DNA from: Bradyrhizobium guangdongense
Lineage (GTDB): Bacteria > Pseudomonadota > Alphaproteobacteria > Rhizobiales > Xanthobacteraceae
NCBI RefSeq assembly: GCF_006483445.1
Contig: NZ_PPPT01000071.1
Span: 23,949 to 87,948, forward strand
DNA: 64,000 nt
Direction: 5' to 3'
Shown here: positions 1-8,002 of the stretch, piece by piece
Layout of the letters: every line of letters begins with the position of its first letter
Position numbering within the stretch: the stretch's first letter is position 1
The notes under the pieces: generated by a model
What the model saw: the letters and a program-made list of their open reading frames with translations, nothing else
The model's database searches: none
Told to the model about the DNA's origin: nothing
Translations under genes and position numbers: made by a program

Positions 1-1
1 C

Positions 2-835
2 CAGGAAGAAGGCCGCGGCGACGAACAGCCCCTGCTCTCTGACGACGCCAACGAATCCGGTCTCACCGCGAGCCGCAGCGAAGCTCTGGTCGAACGCCGC
101 TTCGCGCAGCTCTCCACCACCGACGCCCTGCGCCGCCTGACCCGTGAAGCGCCAAAGCGCCTGCCGCGTCGGCGCGGCCATCGCCGCATGCGGGCGCGCC
201 GCGGTCCCTTCGCCGATCTGCGCCGCACCTTGCGCGACTCCGTGCGCAGCGACGGCGAGATTTTGCGGCTCGGGCATTTGAAGCGGCGGCAGCGCCCGCG
301 CAAGGTCCTGCTCCTGATCGACGTCTCCGGCTCCATGAAGAGCCGCACCGAAGACAACATGAAGCTCGCCCATGCGCTGGTGCAGGCAGCACCCAACGTC
401 GAGGTCTTCACGTTTGGCACGCGGCTCACGCGCGTCACCCGCCCCCTGCGCCTGAAACGTCGCGAACAGGCCTTGAGCGCGGCAGCGCATCTGGTCAGCG
501 ATTGGGATGGCGGCACGCGAATCGGCGATGCGCTGCAGGCGTTCCTCGCCGTGCCCCGGTTTGGCGGCTATGCGCGCGGCGCGGCCGTGGTCGTCATATC
601 CGACGGCCTTGAGCGCGGCGATCCCGATGCGCTGCGCGATGCGGTCGCAAAACTGTCGCGGCGGGCCTGGCGGGTGAGCTGGCTGACGCCGCTTGCGACC
701 GGTCCCGGCTTCCGGCCGCAGACCGAGGCGCTCGTGGCGATCGAGCGGTTCGTCGACGATCTCGTGGATGGCGGGTCGAGCGCGTCGATCGTCGCGCATG
801 TGCTGGCGCTCGGACGAAGGAGAGCGGCGGCGTGA
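2..835 (+). CDS. VWA-domain (CoxE-like) protein, 5' truncated by window edge
   Basis: The reading frame is open from base 2, so the N-terminus lies outside the window; the Met at 188 is internal. The visible part has a basic Arg-rich segment and then a von Willebrand A domain with an intact MIDAS motif, DVSGS at 320-334, and a second acidic loop ISDGLERGD. This matches the CoxE family, cytoplasmic partners of MoxR-type AAA ATPases in metalloenzyme maturation, often beside CO-dehydrogenase/xanthine-dehydrogenase-type operons. It ends in GTGA, overlapping the next gene by 4 bp, so the downstream catabolic genes are probably co-transcribed. The specific client enzyme is not visible. Confidence 0.8.
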   Translation, partial: QEEGRGDEQPLLSDDANESGLTASRSEALVERRFAQLSTTDALRRLTREAPKRLPRRRGHRRMRARRGPFADLRRTLRDSVRSDGEILRLGHLKRRQRPRKVLLLIDVSGSMKSRTEDNMKLAHALVQAAPNVEVFTFGTRLTRVTRPLRLKRREQALSAAAHLVSDWDGGTRIGDALQAFLAVPRFGGYARGAAVVVISDGLERGDPDALRDAVAKLSRRAWRVSWLTPLATGPGFRPQTEALVAIERFVDDLVDGGSSASIVAHVLALGRRRAAA

Positions 836-1722
836 CCGATATCGTCGACGGCCATCACCACATCTGGCGACAGGCGGACCTCCCCTGGCTGACCGGACCG
901 ATGCAGCCGCGCATCTTCGGTCCCTATGAGCCGATCCGGCGCGACTATCCGATCGAGGAATATCTCGCCGACCTCAAGGGTACCGGTGTCAACCGCTCGG
1001 TCTATGTCCAGACCAACTGGGCCAATGACCGTTTTGAGGACGAGGCGGCGTGGGTGCAAAAGACCGCGGACGAGAACGGCTGGCCCCATGCGATCGTCGC
1101 CTATGCCAATTTCGCCGCCGAGGACGTGCGCCCGCAGCTCGATCGCCTCAGGCGCTATCCGCTGGTGCGCGGCGTGCGCATGCAATTGCACTGGCATGAG
1201 AACCCGCTCTATCGCTTCGCCGCCCGGCCCGACCTTTGCGTCGATCCCACCATCCGCCGCAACGTCGCGCGGCTCGCCGACTATGGCTGGAGCTTTGATC
1301 TCCAGGTCTTCACCCCGCAGATGCCTGATGCCGCCCATCTCGCCGAGTCCTGCCCCGATGTGACGTTCATCCTCCAGCACGCGGGCATGCTGGAAGACCA
1401 GTCGCCTGCGGGTCGCGCGGCATGGCGATCCGGCATGGCGCGGCTCGCCACCTGTCCGAACGTCTATTCAAAGCTTTCGGGTCTCGGCACCTTCATCCAC
1501 CGCAACGATCCCGCGCATATCGCCTCCGTCGTCACCGACACCGTGGCGATCTTCGGCGCGGAACGCTGTCTGTTCGGCTCCAACTTTCCGATCGAGAAAT
1601 TGTGGACCAGCTACCGCGAGCTCATCGACGCATTCCGTACCGCCGCAGCATCACTGAGTGAAGCGCAACGCGACGCCATATTCAGGACAACCGCGACACG
1701 CGTCTACCGGATCGTCCCGTAG
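832..1722 (+). CDS. Amidohydrolase-2 family metal-dependent hydrolase
   Basis: A 296-residue TIM-barrel hydrolase of the amidohydrolase-2 group, which includes 2-pyrone-4,6-dicarboxylate lactonase and fuconolactonase-like enzymes. The N-terminal metal-binding motif is DGHHHIW (residues 6-12). The C-terminal motif reads FGSNFP, with Asn where many amidohydrolases have Asp; Asn is common in this subgroup. The GTG start overlaps the upstream stop by 4 bp, indicating translational coupling. The next genes are a lactonase-fold protein and an SMP-30 fusion, so a lactone or cyclic-ester substrate is plausible. The actual substrate cannot be named. Confidence 0.8.
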   Translation: MTDIVDGHHHIWRQADLPWLTGPMQPRIFGPYEPIRRDYPIEEYLADLKGTGVNRSVYVQTNWANDRFEDEAAWVQKTADENGWPHAIVAYANFAAEDVRPQLDRLRRYPLVRGVRMQLHWHENPLYRFAARPDLCVDPTIRRNVARLADYGWSFDLQVFTPQMPDAAHLAESCPDVTFILQHAGMLEDQSPAGRAAWRSGMARLATCPNVYSKLSGLGTFIHRNDPAHIASVVTDTVAIFGAERCLFGSNFPIEKLWTSYRELIDAFRTAAASLSEAQRDAIFRTTATRVYRIVP

Positions 1723-1759
1723 GCGCAAGCAACAGAACAAGGACAGGGAGGGCAAAGGA

Positions 1760-2608
1760 ATGGCGCTGGAGATCAAGATCCTGGACTACGGGGATATCGA
1801 GCTGGAATCGAGCTTTCTGGTGCTCGGTCGCGATTGCGGCCGCGTCCGCCGCGTCCTCACCCTCGGCTTCCTCATCCTCGGCGGCAAATACCCCGTCGTG
1901 GTCGACACCGGATATCGGTCGAACCAGATCATGGAAACGCTGGGCATGCGTGGCCTGCAATACCATGAGAACATGATCGAGAACCAGCTTGCCCGGCATG
2001 GCGTGCGCATGGGCGACGTCCGTTTCGTCTGCCACACCCATCTGCACATCGATCACGCCGGCAAAGACGATCTGTTCCCAATGAACACGACCGTCGTCCT
2101 GAACCGTAAGGAGCTGGAGTATTCGGTCTCCGGGCTGATGCATCCGCAATATCCAGCACCCGACATCAAGCATTTGATCGACCGCCTGCACACCAAGAGC
2201 GCGCTGCGCTTCCTCGACCTGGAAATCACCGGTCCGATCGAGCTGATGCCCGGCGTCTATTGCGATGCTGCCAATGCACACACCGAAGGCTCGATGAACA
2301 TCATCGTCGAGACCGCCGACGGCATCGCCACGATCTGCGGCGACGTGATCTACGACTTCAACGACCAGATCGTCACACCTTTCAACGAAATCCACGACTG
2401 GGAGCCGCGCACGACAGGCAACCACGGCACGAGCAAGCGCGCGGAAAAGGCGTCGATCAAGAAGCTCCTCAGCAATTCGCGCTACCTCCTGCCGGTGCAC
2501 GACCGGCCCGCCAAGATCGAAGGCGGCACGGTCGTCGGTCGCCTGCACGACCAGGTCCCCGGACCGATCGTGCAGTCCCTGCCCGCTCGCAACTGGTTTC
2601 CTGCTTAA
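1760..2608 (+). CDS. MBL-fold hydrolase, N-acyl-homoserine-lactonase-like
   Basis: I start at ATG 1760 (282 aa) because a purine-rich ribosome site (acagggagggcaaagga) precedes it; an earlier in-frame ATG at 1658 would overlap the previous gene by 65 bp. The metal site H94-L-H96-I-D98-H99 is intact and sits after a beta-rich N-terminus, as in AiiA/AttM-type lactonases. Further probable ligands are the His of NAHTEGS and the Asp of CGDVIYD. The product probably opens a lactone in the cytoplasm; no signal peptide is seen. Its place between an amidohydrolase and an SMP-30 fusion suggests catabolism rather than quorum quenching, but this is inference. Confidence 0.78.
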   Translation: MALEIKILDYGDIELESSFLVLGRDCGRVRRVLTLGFLILGGKYPVVVDTGYRSNQIMETLGMRGLQYHENMIENQLARHGVRMGDVRFVCHTHLHIDHAGKDDLFPMNTTVVLNRKELEYSVSGLMHPQYPAPDIKHLIDRLHTKSALRFLDLEITGPIELMPGVYCDAANAHTEGSMNIIVETADGIATICGDVIYDFNDQIVTPFNEIHDWEPRTTGNHGTSKRAEKASIKKLLSNSRYLLPVHDRPAKIEGGTVVGRLHDQVPGPIVQSLPARNWFPA

Positions 2609-2628
2609 CGTGACTTGAGGATCGGCCG

Positions 2629-4209
2629 ATGACCCACGTCACCCTGCGCTCCGAATTCGAGACCCTGATCGATCCCTACGCACCGGTCGCGCAGGTCGGC
2701 ACTGGATTCGACTTCACGGAGGGGCCGATCTGGCATCCGGTCGATCACTATCTCCTGTTCTCGGATATGCCGGGCGACGTGCGCCGGCGCTGGGACGCGC
2801 GGCGCGGCACCGTCGAGGTCAAGCGCCCTTCCAACAAGTGCAACGGCATGACCTACGATGCTGAGCTCAATCTGATCGTCTGCGAGCACGCGACATCATC
2901 GCTGATCCGCGAACGGCCGGACGGCCGCCGCGAGGTGCTGGCTTCGCATTTCGGCGGCCAGGAGTTGAACAGCCCCAACGACGTCTGCGTGCACTCCTCG
3001 GGCACGATCTATTTCTCGGATCCCTGGTATGGCCGGATGCCGGTCTATGGCGTGGAGCGGCCGCGCCAGCTCGGTTTCCAGGGCGTCTATCGCGTCACGC
3101 CCGGCGGAGAACCAAAACTCGTCGTCGAGCGCACGCTGTTCGACCAGCCGAACGGCCTCTGCTTCTCGCCGGACGAGAAACTGCTTTATGTCAACGACAC
3201 CGTGCAGGCGCTGATCCGCGTCTTCGACGTCAATGCCGACGGTTCGCTCTCGAACGCGCGCGTGTTCGCGAGCGGAATCCGTTCCGAGCTCGAGGCCGGC
3301 CTGCCCGACGGCATGAAATGCGATCAGCACGGCAATGTCTGGGTCACCGCACCCGGCGGAGTCTGGGTCTATTCGCCCAAGGCCGAGTTGCTCGGCAAGG
3401 TGCGCGTGCCCGAGCTGGTCGCGAACCTCGCCTGGGGCGGGCCGGACTTCCGCACGCTCTATCTGACATCGACGCATTCGGTCTATGCGATCCCGACCAA
3501 GGTCGGTCCGCGTCACGAGCCCTATATGAGCGGCCGACGAAGCGGCGGCGGTGCAACCGCGAGCGCGAGTTCCGCGCCTGCAGCACCGCTCCTTGCCGAC
3601 GGCGAGATGCAGATCGATCCACGGCGCTGCGCCATGATCATCCAGGACCTTCAGAACGACGTCATCATGGATGGCGGCGCTTTCGCCGACTCCGGCGCAC
3701 CCGATCACGCCAAGCAACAGCATGTCGTCGAGAATGTCCGGCGCCTGGCTGAAACCGCGCGCGCCCGTGGCGTCGTGATCATCCATGTCTGGTTCGTCGT
3801 CGAGCCCGGCGCGCCCGGCGTCACCCTGAACGCGCCCCTGTTCGAGGGCCTCGTCGACAGCAAGGCGATGGTGCGCGGGAGCTGGGGCGCAGCACCCGTG
3901 TCCGGCCTCGAACCGCGCCCCGGCGATTTCGTGGTCGAAAAAATGCGGATGAGCGCCTGGGAAGGCACGCGGCTGGAGACGATCCTGAAAGCGACCGGCC
4001 GCGACATGATCATCAACACCGGCGCGTGGACCAACATGTCGGTCGAGCACACCGCCCGCACCGGCGCCGACAAGGGCTATTTCATGATCGTGCCGGAGGA
4101 TTGCTGCTCGACCATGAATGCCGATTGGCACAACGCCTCGATCAACTTTGCCATGCAGAACGTTGCCGTCGTGACCCGGGCTGATACCGTCATCCGAGCC
4201 TTGGGTTGA
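2629..4209 (+). CDS. SMP-30/gluconolactonase fused to isochorismatase-like domain with Cys-to-Ser change
   Basis: A 526-residue two-domain protein. Residues 1 to about 300 form an SMP-30/gluconolactonase beta-propeller (EGPIWHP, NSPNDVCVH, DQPNGLCFSPD, GLPDGMKCD). A Gly/Ala/Ser linker follows (about 302-322), then an isochorismatase-like cysteine hydrolase (about 330-526). In the second domain the family's Asp (D340, IIQDLQND) and Lys (K438, VEKM) are present, but the nucleophile position reads TNMSVEH, with Ser471 where the family normally has Cys. Each half normally occurs as a separate enzyme. The frame is continuous, so this is a real fusion and not a frameshift. The hydrolase half may be inactive, altered in chemistry, or structural. 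Confidence 0.82.
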   Translation: MTHVTLRSEFETLIDPYAPVAQVGTGFDFTEGPIWHPVDHYLLFSDMPGDVRRRWDARRGTVEVKRPSNKCNGMTYDAELNLIVCEHATSSLIRERPDGRREVLASHFGGQELNSPNDVCVHSSGTIYFSDPWYGRMPVYGVERPRQLGFQGVYRVTPGGEPKLVVERTLFDQPNGLCFSPDEKLLYVNDTVQALIRVFDVNADGSLSNARVFASGIRSELEAGLPDGMKCDQHGNVWVTAPGGVWVYSPKAELLGKVRVPELVANLAWGGPDFRTLYLTSTHSVYAIPTKVGPRHEPYMSGRRSGGGATASASSAPAAPLLADGEMQIDPRRCAMIIQDLQNDVIMDGGAFADSGAPDHAKQQHVVENVRRLAETARARGVVIIHVWFVVEPGAPGVTLNAPLFEGLVDSKAMVRGSWGAAPVSGLEPRPGDFVVEKMRMSAWEGTRLETILKATGRDMIINTGAWTNMSVEHTARTGADKGYFMIVPEDCCSTMNADWHNASINFAMQNVAVVTRADTVIRALG

Positions 4210-4215
4210 TGCGCG

Positions 4216-4842
4216 GTGCCAAAGCTCTTGCACCTCTCCTGCTCGCCGCGCGCCGACTCCGAGTCGAGCGCCGGCGCGCGCATCTTCCTTGACAGCTTTC
4301 GCCAGGCGCATCCCGATTGGGATATCGACGTCGCCGATCTCTGGCGGGAGCGAATGCCGGAATTCGTCGGCCCGATCGTCGAGGCCAAATATGCCCGCAT
4401 GAAGGGACAGGCCTTCAACGATCCGCAACGCGACAGCTTTGCCGAGGCCGAGCGCATGGCGATGCGCTTTTCACTGGCCGATCGTGTTCTGATCTCGACG
4501 CCGATGTGGAATTTCGGCATCCCCTACAAGCTGAAGCAGTGGTTCGACGTGATCATCCAGCCCGGGCTGACGTTCCGGTTCGATCCGGCGCAGGGTTATT
4601 TTCCGCTGCTCAAGGACCGACCGACGCTGGTGATCCTTGCGAGCGGCAGCGATTTCGCCACCGGCATGAACCGTGGCCGCATCGACATGGCGACGCCCTA
4701 TTTGCGCGAAGCGCTGCGCTTCATCGGCGTCAGCAGCGTCAGTTTCGTGCCGATCGGCCCGACCGCAGGGCCGGTCGAGCCGATCCGCACCGCGCGGGAG
4801 AGCGCCCATCGCCGCCTCGCCGAGATGGCCAGACGGTTCTGA
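4216..4842 (+). CDS. FMN-dependent NADH-azoreductase-like flavodoxin-fold protein
   Basis: A 208-residue flavodoxin-fold oxidoreductase of the AzoR/NAD(P)H-quinone-reductase group. The N-terminus LLHLSCSPRADSESS forms the FMN phosphate loop, and STPMWNFGIPYKLKQWFD is the characteristic flavin-contact segment. GTG 4216 lies 6 nt after the previous stop, which suggests operon membership. Family members reduce quinones or azo compounds with NADH and FMN in the cytoplasm. Here it could reduce an intermediate of the same unknown catabolic route. It is the last gene of the forward operon and converges on the HEAT gene with only 4 bp between the stop codons. Confidence 0.78.
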   Translation: MPKLLHLSCSPRADSESSAGARIFLDSFRQAHPDWDIDVADLWRERMPEFVGPIVEAKYARMKGQAFNDPQRDSFAEAERMAMRFSLADRVLISTPMWNFGIPYKLKQWFDVIIQPGLTFRFDPAQGYFPLLKDRPTLVILASGSDFATGMNRGRIDMATPYLREALRFIGVSSVSFVPIGPTAGPVEPIRTARESAHRRLAEMARRF

Positions 4843-4846
4843 ACCT

Positions 4847-5824
4847 TTACGCTCCCGTCCTCGCCTTTCGTGCCGCGATCTGCTGCAGCGCCCAGCGCGC
4901 ATTCTTGCGCACGTCGGGATCGGCATCGTCGGCGATGACAGCCAGGAACGCCTCTCCGTCCGGATGAGCAATCTCGCCGAGTGCAGCGGCCGCTTCCTTG
5001 CGCAAATTGGCCTGCTCGTGGCTGACGCAATTGCCGACCGGCCGCACCGCGCGCTCGATCTTCATCTTGCCCAGACTGCGGATCGCCTTCAACCGCACCT
5101 GCCAGAACTCATCTCCCAGCGACGCGATCAGTTGATCCGCGGCAATCGCGCCGTTGGCGTTGAGACCCAGCGTCTCCGCGGCCATCTCGCGGACCATCCA
5201 GTCGGTGTCTTTCAGTGCACGGGTGATCGTCTCCGCGGCAGGCTTCATCTGCGAGAAGGCGAGCGCGCTCACCGCAGCGCGCCGCACATGCGCGTCGGGA
5301 TCGTGAATCAGCGCAGTCAACGCGGGGATCGATTCCTCGAGCTTCAAAAAGCCGATGACGCCGATGGCCTGCACACGCACGGCCGCATCCTGGTCCTGCA
5401 ACGCTTCCAGCGCCGGCTTCAGCGTGTCCTTGCGGCGCAGCTCCTTGAGTGCGCGCAGCGCGCCCATGCGGACGAAAGCGTGGGCGTGCTTGACCAGCGG
5501 CAGGATGACGTCGGCGCAAGCCGGGTCCTTGAACTCGGCCATGCTGTCCGCCGCGGCGGCTGCGACAATCCTTTCGGGATCGACCAGCAGCTTGACCAGC
5601 GCACCCGCTGCCTCCGGCCCGTCGAACTCGCCGAGCGCCATCGCGACCTGCTGGCGCACACCGGCGTCGGGATCGGACACCATGGTGGCGAGATGGCCGA
5701 CCGCTGCGGGATCGCCGGAATGACCGAGCGCGATGATGGCGACCCGGCGCTCGGCGGGATCGGCGGCCTGGAGCCGCTCGTCGGCGTCTTCGAGGTCGTC
5801 ATAGGATTCGAACGGGCTCGACAT
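4847..5824 (-). CDS. HEAT-repeat protein
   Basis: A 325-residue all-helical protein made of roughly nine HEAT repeats of about 31 residues (recurring DPDxxVRxxAxxALG pattern from residue 20 to the end). It has no signal peptide or catalytic motif. I use ATG 5824 (MSSPFESYDD). It lies 2 bp downstream of the ferredoxin gene, so it is the third gene of a flavoprotein-ferredoxin-HEAT operon. HEAT scaffolds of this kind (PBS-lyase type) often assist cofactor attachment or complex assembly. A role in assembling or docking the neighbouring flavoprotein/ferredoxin complex is a reasonable inference, not shown. Confidence 0.75.
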   Translation of the reverse strand: MSSPFESYDDLEDADERLQAADPAERRVAIIALGHSGDPAAVGHLATMVSDPDAGVRQQVAMALGEFDGPEAAGALVKLLVDPERIVAAAAADSMAEFKDPACADVILPLVKHAHAFVRMGALRALKELRRKDTLKPALEALQDQDAAVRVQAIGVIGFLKLEESIPALTALIHDPDAHVRRAAVSALAFSQMKPAAETITRALKDTDWMVREMAAETLGLNANGAIAADQLIASLGDEFWQVRLKAIRSLGKMKIERAVRPVGNCVSHEQANLRKEAAAALGEIAHPDGEAFLAVIADDADPDVRKNARWALQQIAARKARTGA

Positions 5825-5826
5825 GA

Positions 5827-6060
5827 CTACCTCAGGAGATAGGGAATGTTGACGGTGACGGCGCCGGTCGGGCAATCCGCCTCGCAGGGCATGCAGTACC
5901 AGCACTCGTCATAGGCCATGTAGGCCTTGCCGGTCATGTCGCTGATGCGGAGCACGTCGAGCGGGCAGACGTCGACGCAGACCGTGCAGCCCTTGTCCGC
6001 GATGCACTTTGCATCGTCGACGACCACCGGAACCGATGTCTGATAGGAAGCGAGAGGCAT
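5827..6060 (-). CDS. Two-[4Fe-4S] ferredoxin, AprB-like
   Basis: A 77-residue ferredoxin starting at ATG 6060 behind an AGGAG ribosome site. It has two cluster motifs: C19-x5-C25-x2-C28-x3-C32-P and C53-x2-C56-x2-C59-x3-C63-P. The widened first spacing and the CWYCMPCEADCPTGAV second motif recall the N-terminal part of adenylylsulfate reductase beta subunits, though the AprB C-terminal extension is missing. It sits 34 bp after the flavoprotein gene and 2 bp before the HEAT gene. It most likely carries electrons between the flavoprotein and the ferredoxin-NADP reductase encoded just upstream. Confidence 0.85.
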   Translation of the reverse strand: MPLASYQTSVPVVVDDAKCIADKGCTVCVDVCPLDVLRISDMTGKAYMAYDECWYCMPCEADCPTGAVTVNIPYLLR

Positions 6061-6094
6061 CGTTGATCTCCTGTTGTTTTCGTTGCGCGGCGGA

Positions 6095-7837
6095 TCAGGC
6101 GGTGGCGCGGATGCGCTGCTTGTCGTAGAGGTCCTTCTCGTCGTCGGAGATCGGCACGACATAAGGCTCCACCGCGCGCTTCTCGCTGGTCATCTTGCCG
6201 TCCTGCTTGGAGAGCAGCGTGTGGCAGAACCAGTTCTCGTTGTCCTTCTCCGGGAAATCCGTGCGCCAGTGATAAAGGCCCCAGCGGCTCTCTTCGCGAT
6301 AGAGCGAGGCATGGGCCGCCATGTCGGCGCAGTCCATGATCGACTGCACTTCGAGGGCGCGGAGCAATTCGTGCGCATTGCGCGCGATCATCCGTTCCTG
6401 CATGTCCTCGCGCGCCTCGGCGAGGCGGCGCATGCCGAGCTCGTACTTTCGCGTCACCTTCGGCGGCTGCAGATAGTCGTTCACCAGGCGACGGGTCTTG
6501 TACTCGATCTGGTTCGGCGGGATGCCGTCCTCGCGCTTGGTCGGCGCCATCACGCGGTCGCGCTCGCTCGCCACCTCGCCCGCATCGAACTCGGCAAAGT
6601 CGTGGCTGTCGGCGAACTCCATCGCGTCGATGCCGGCGACGGAGCCGTTGGTGAAGGCACCCAGCATGTAGTTGTGCGGCACGCTCGCCATGTCGCCGGC
6701 AGCGTAGAGGCCGGGCACGGTGGTGCGCGCATTGTCGTCGACGAACACGCCGGAGGCGCTGTGGCCGGAGCAGAAGCCGATCTCGGAAATGTGCATCTCG
6801 ATCGACTCGCTGCGGTAGTCGACGCCGCGCCCTTGCTGGAACAGGCCGCGCGTCGGTCGTTCCACCTTGTGCAGCGTCGATTCGATCTCCTCGATCGTGT
6901 TCGGATGGAGATGCTTGAGCTGTAGGAACACCGGCCCCTTGCCGGACAGCAGCTCGTTGTAGAACTCCAGCATCATCTGGCCCGACCAGTAGTCGCATTC
7001 GATGAAGCGCGAGCCTTCGTTGTTCGCGGTATAGGCGCCGAAGGGACCCGCGACATAGGCGCAGGCCGGGCCGTTATAGTCCTTGATCAGCGGGTTGATC
7101 TGGAAGCATTCGAGATTCGCGAGCGCCGCACCGGCGTGATAGGCCATCGCATAGCCGTCGCCGGAGTTGGCGGCGTTCTCGTAGGTGCCGAACATGTAGC
7201 CGGAGGTCGGCAGGCCCAGGCGGCCGGCCGCGCCCATGCAGAGGATTACGGCCTTGGCCTTGATGACCAGCATCTCGGCGGTCCGCGTGTTGACGCTAAT
7301 GGCGCCGGCAATGCGGCCGTCCGCAGACTTCAGCAGCCGCGTTGCCATGTAGCGGTTGGAGATCAGGATGCGGGCGCGGCGAAGTTGGCGATACAGCGCC
7401 TTCTTCACGGTTTCGCCGTTCGGCATCGGCAGAACGTAGGTGCCGATGTGGTGCACCTTCTTCACGGCGTAATCGCCGTTCTCGTTCTTCAGGAAGCGGA
7501 TGCCGAAGCTGTCGAGCTCCTCGATGATTTTGTAGCAGTTCTGGGCATATTTATAGACCGCCTTCTGGTCGACGATGCCGTCGTTGGCGATGGTGATTTC
7601 CTTGGTGTACTGCTCCGGCGTCGCGTAGCCGGGGATGACGGCGTTGTTCAAGCCGTCCATGCCCATCGAGATCGCGCCGGAGCGCTTGACGTTGGCCTTT
7701 TCGAGCAGAACGACGTTGGCCTTCGGGTTCTTCAGCTTTGCCTTCAACGCCGCCATCGGACCGGCCGTGCCGCCGCCGATGACCAGCACGTCGCAGGAAA
7801 CCTCGGAAAGTCCGTCGACGATCTGATCTAGTGACAT
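6095..7837 (-). CDS. AprA/fumarate-reductase-type FAD flavoprotein
   Basis: A 580-residue flavoprotein of the fumarate reductase/succinate dehydrogenase/AprA superfamily. The FAD-binding motif VLVIGGGTAGPMAA is near residue 18, followed by LEKANVKRSGAISMGMDGLNN, which resembles the AprA flavin-histidyl-loop region, and a C-terminal flavin segment PGLYAAGDMASVPHNYMLGAFTNG. ATG 7837 has a GGAG site. No succinate dehydrogenase iron-sulfur or membrane subunit is present; the partners are a small ferredoxin and a HEAT protein. It could oxidise or reduce a sulfur-containing or other small substrate, but a bona fide APS reductase role is unproven. A copy of the 12-bp cluster motif lies 73 bp upstream. 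Confidence 0.8.
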   Translation of the reverse strand: MSLDQIVDGLSEVSCDVLVIGGGTAGPMAALKAKLKNPKANVVLLEKANVKRSGAISMGMDGLNNAVIPGYATPEQYTKEITIANDGIVDQKAVYKYAQNCYKIIEELDSFGIRFLKNENGDYAVKKVHHIGTYVLPMPNGETVKKALYRQLRRARILISNRYMATRLLKSADGRIAGAISVNTRTAEMLVIKAKAVILCMGAAGRLGLPTSGYMFGTYENAANSGDGYAMAYHAGAALANLECFQINPLIKDYNGPACAYVAGPFGAYTANNEGSRFIECDYWSGQMMLEFYNELLSGKGPVFLQLKHLHPNTIEEIESTLHKVERPTRGLFQQGRGVDYRSESIEMHISEIGFCSGHSASGVFVDDNARTTVPGLYAAGDMASVPHNYMLGAFTNGSVAGIDAMEFADSHDFAEFDAGEVASERDRVMAPTKREDGIPPNQIEYKTRRLVNDYLQPPKVTRKYELGMRRLAEAREDMQERMIARNAHELLRALEVQSIMDCADMAAHASLYREESRWGLYHWRTDFPEKDNENWFCHTLLSKQDGKMTSEKRAVEPYVVPISDDEKDLYDKQRIRATA

Positions 7838-7909
7838 CGCTTGCTCCTGGTTCGCCGGCACGATCCGGCGCCTTTGCATCAGATTTGTTCAGGGAAGAGT
7901 CCGGCGATA

Positions 7910-7921
7910 GCAATTAGTTGT
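7910..7921. promoter_or_regulatory. Putative operator GCAATTAGTTGT before the AprA-like gene
   Basis: One of four copies of a 12-bp motif (consensus KCRATTAGTTGC, palindromic ends GCAA-N4-TTGC) found upstream of transcription units in this cluster. This copy is 73 bp before the flavoprotein start. Confidence 0.5.
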
Positions 7922-7970
7922 CGCCGGAGGAAAATTGCCGCTCTTTGGTTCATTTGCCCAAACCGCAGCC

Positions 7971-8001
7971 GCCCGTTTGACCGCAGCTTGGGCAAACGGG
8001 C
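7971..8001. terminator. Stem-loop just after the ferredoxin-NADP reductase stop
   Basis: Perfect 9-bp arms GCCCGTTTG (7971-7979) and CAAACGGGC (7993-8001) enclose 13 nt. The stem begins 2 nt after the stop codon of the minus-strand reductase gene. There is no U-run, so it may be a 3'-end stabiliser rather than a classic terminator. An alternative overlapping hairpin exists (TTTGCCCAA 7953-7961 with TTGGGCAAA 7988-7996). Confidence 0.45.
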
Positions 8002-8002
8002 A

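Noticed and set aside
2629..4209. SMP-30/hydrolase fusion as a frameshift or assembly artefact
   Set aside because: The two domains are in one uninterrupted frame with a linker and no internal stop or frame change.
2896..4428. 510-codon open frame antisense to the SMP-30 fusion and the azoreductase gene
   Set aside because: High GC with G/C third positions keeps antisense frames open. The protein is low in recognisable motifs, has no ribosome site, and spans two well-supported genes.
6095..7837. Flavoprotein as a true succinate dehydrogenase or fumarate reductase A subunit
   Set aside because: No iron-sulfur B subunit or membrane anchor genes nearby; the partners are a small AprB-like ferredoxin and a HEAT protein.
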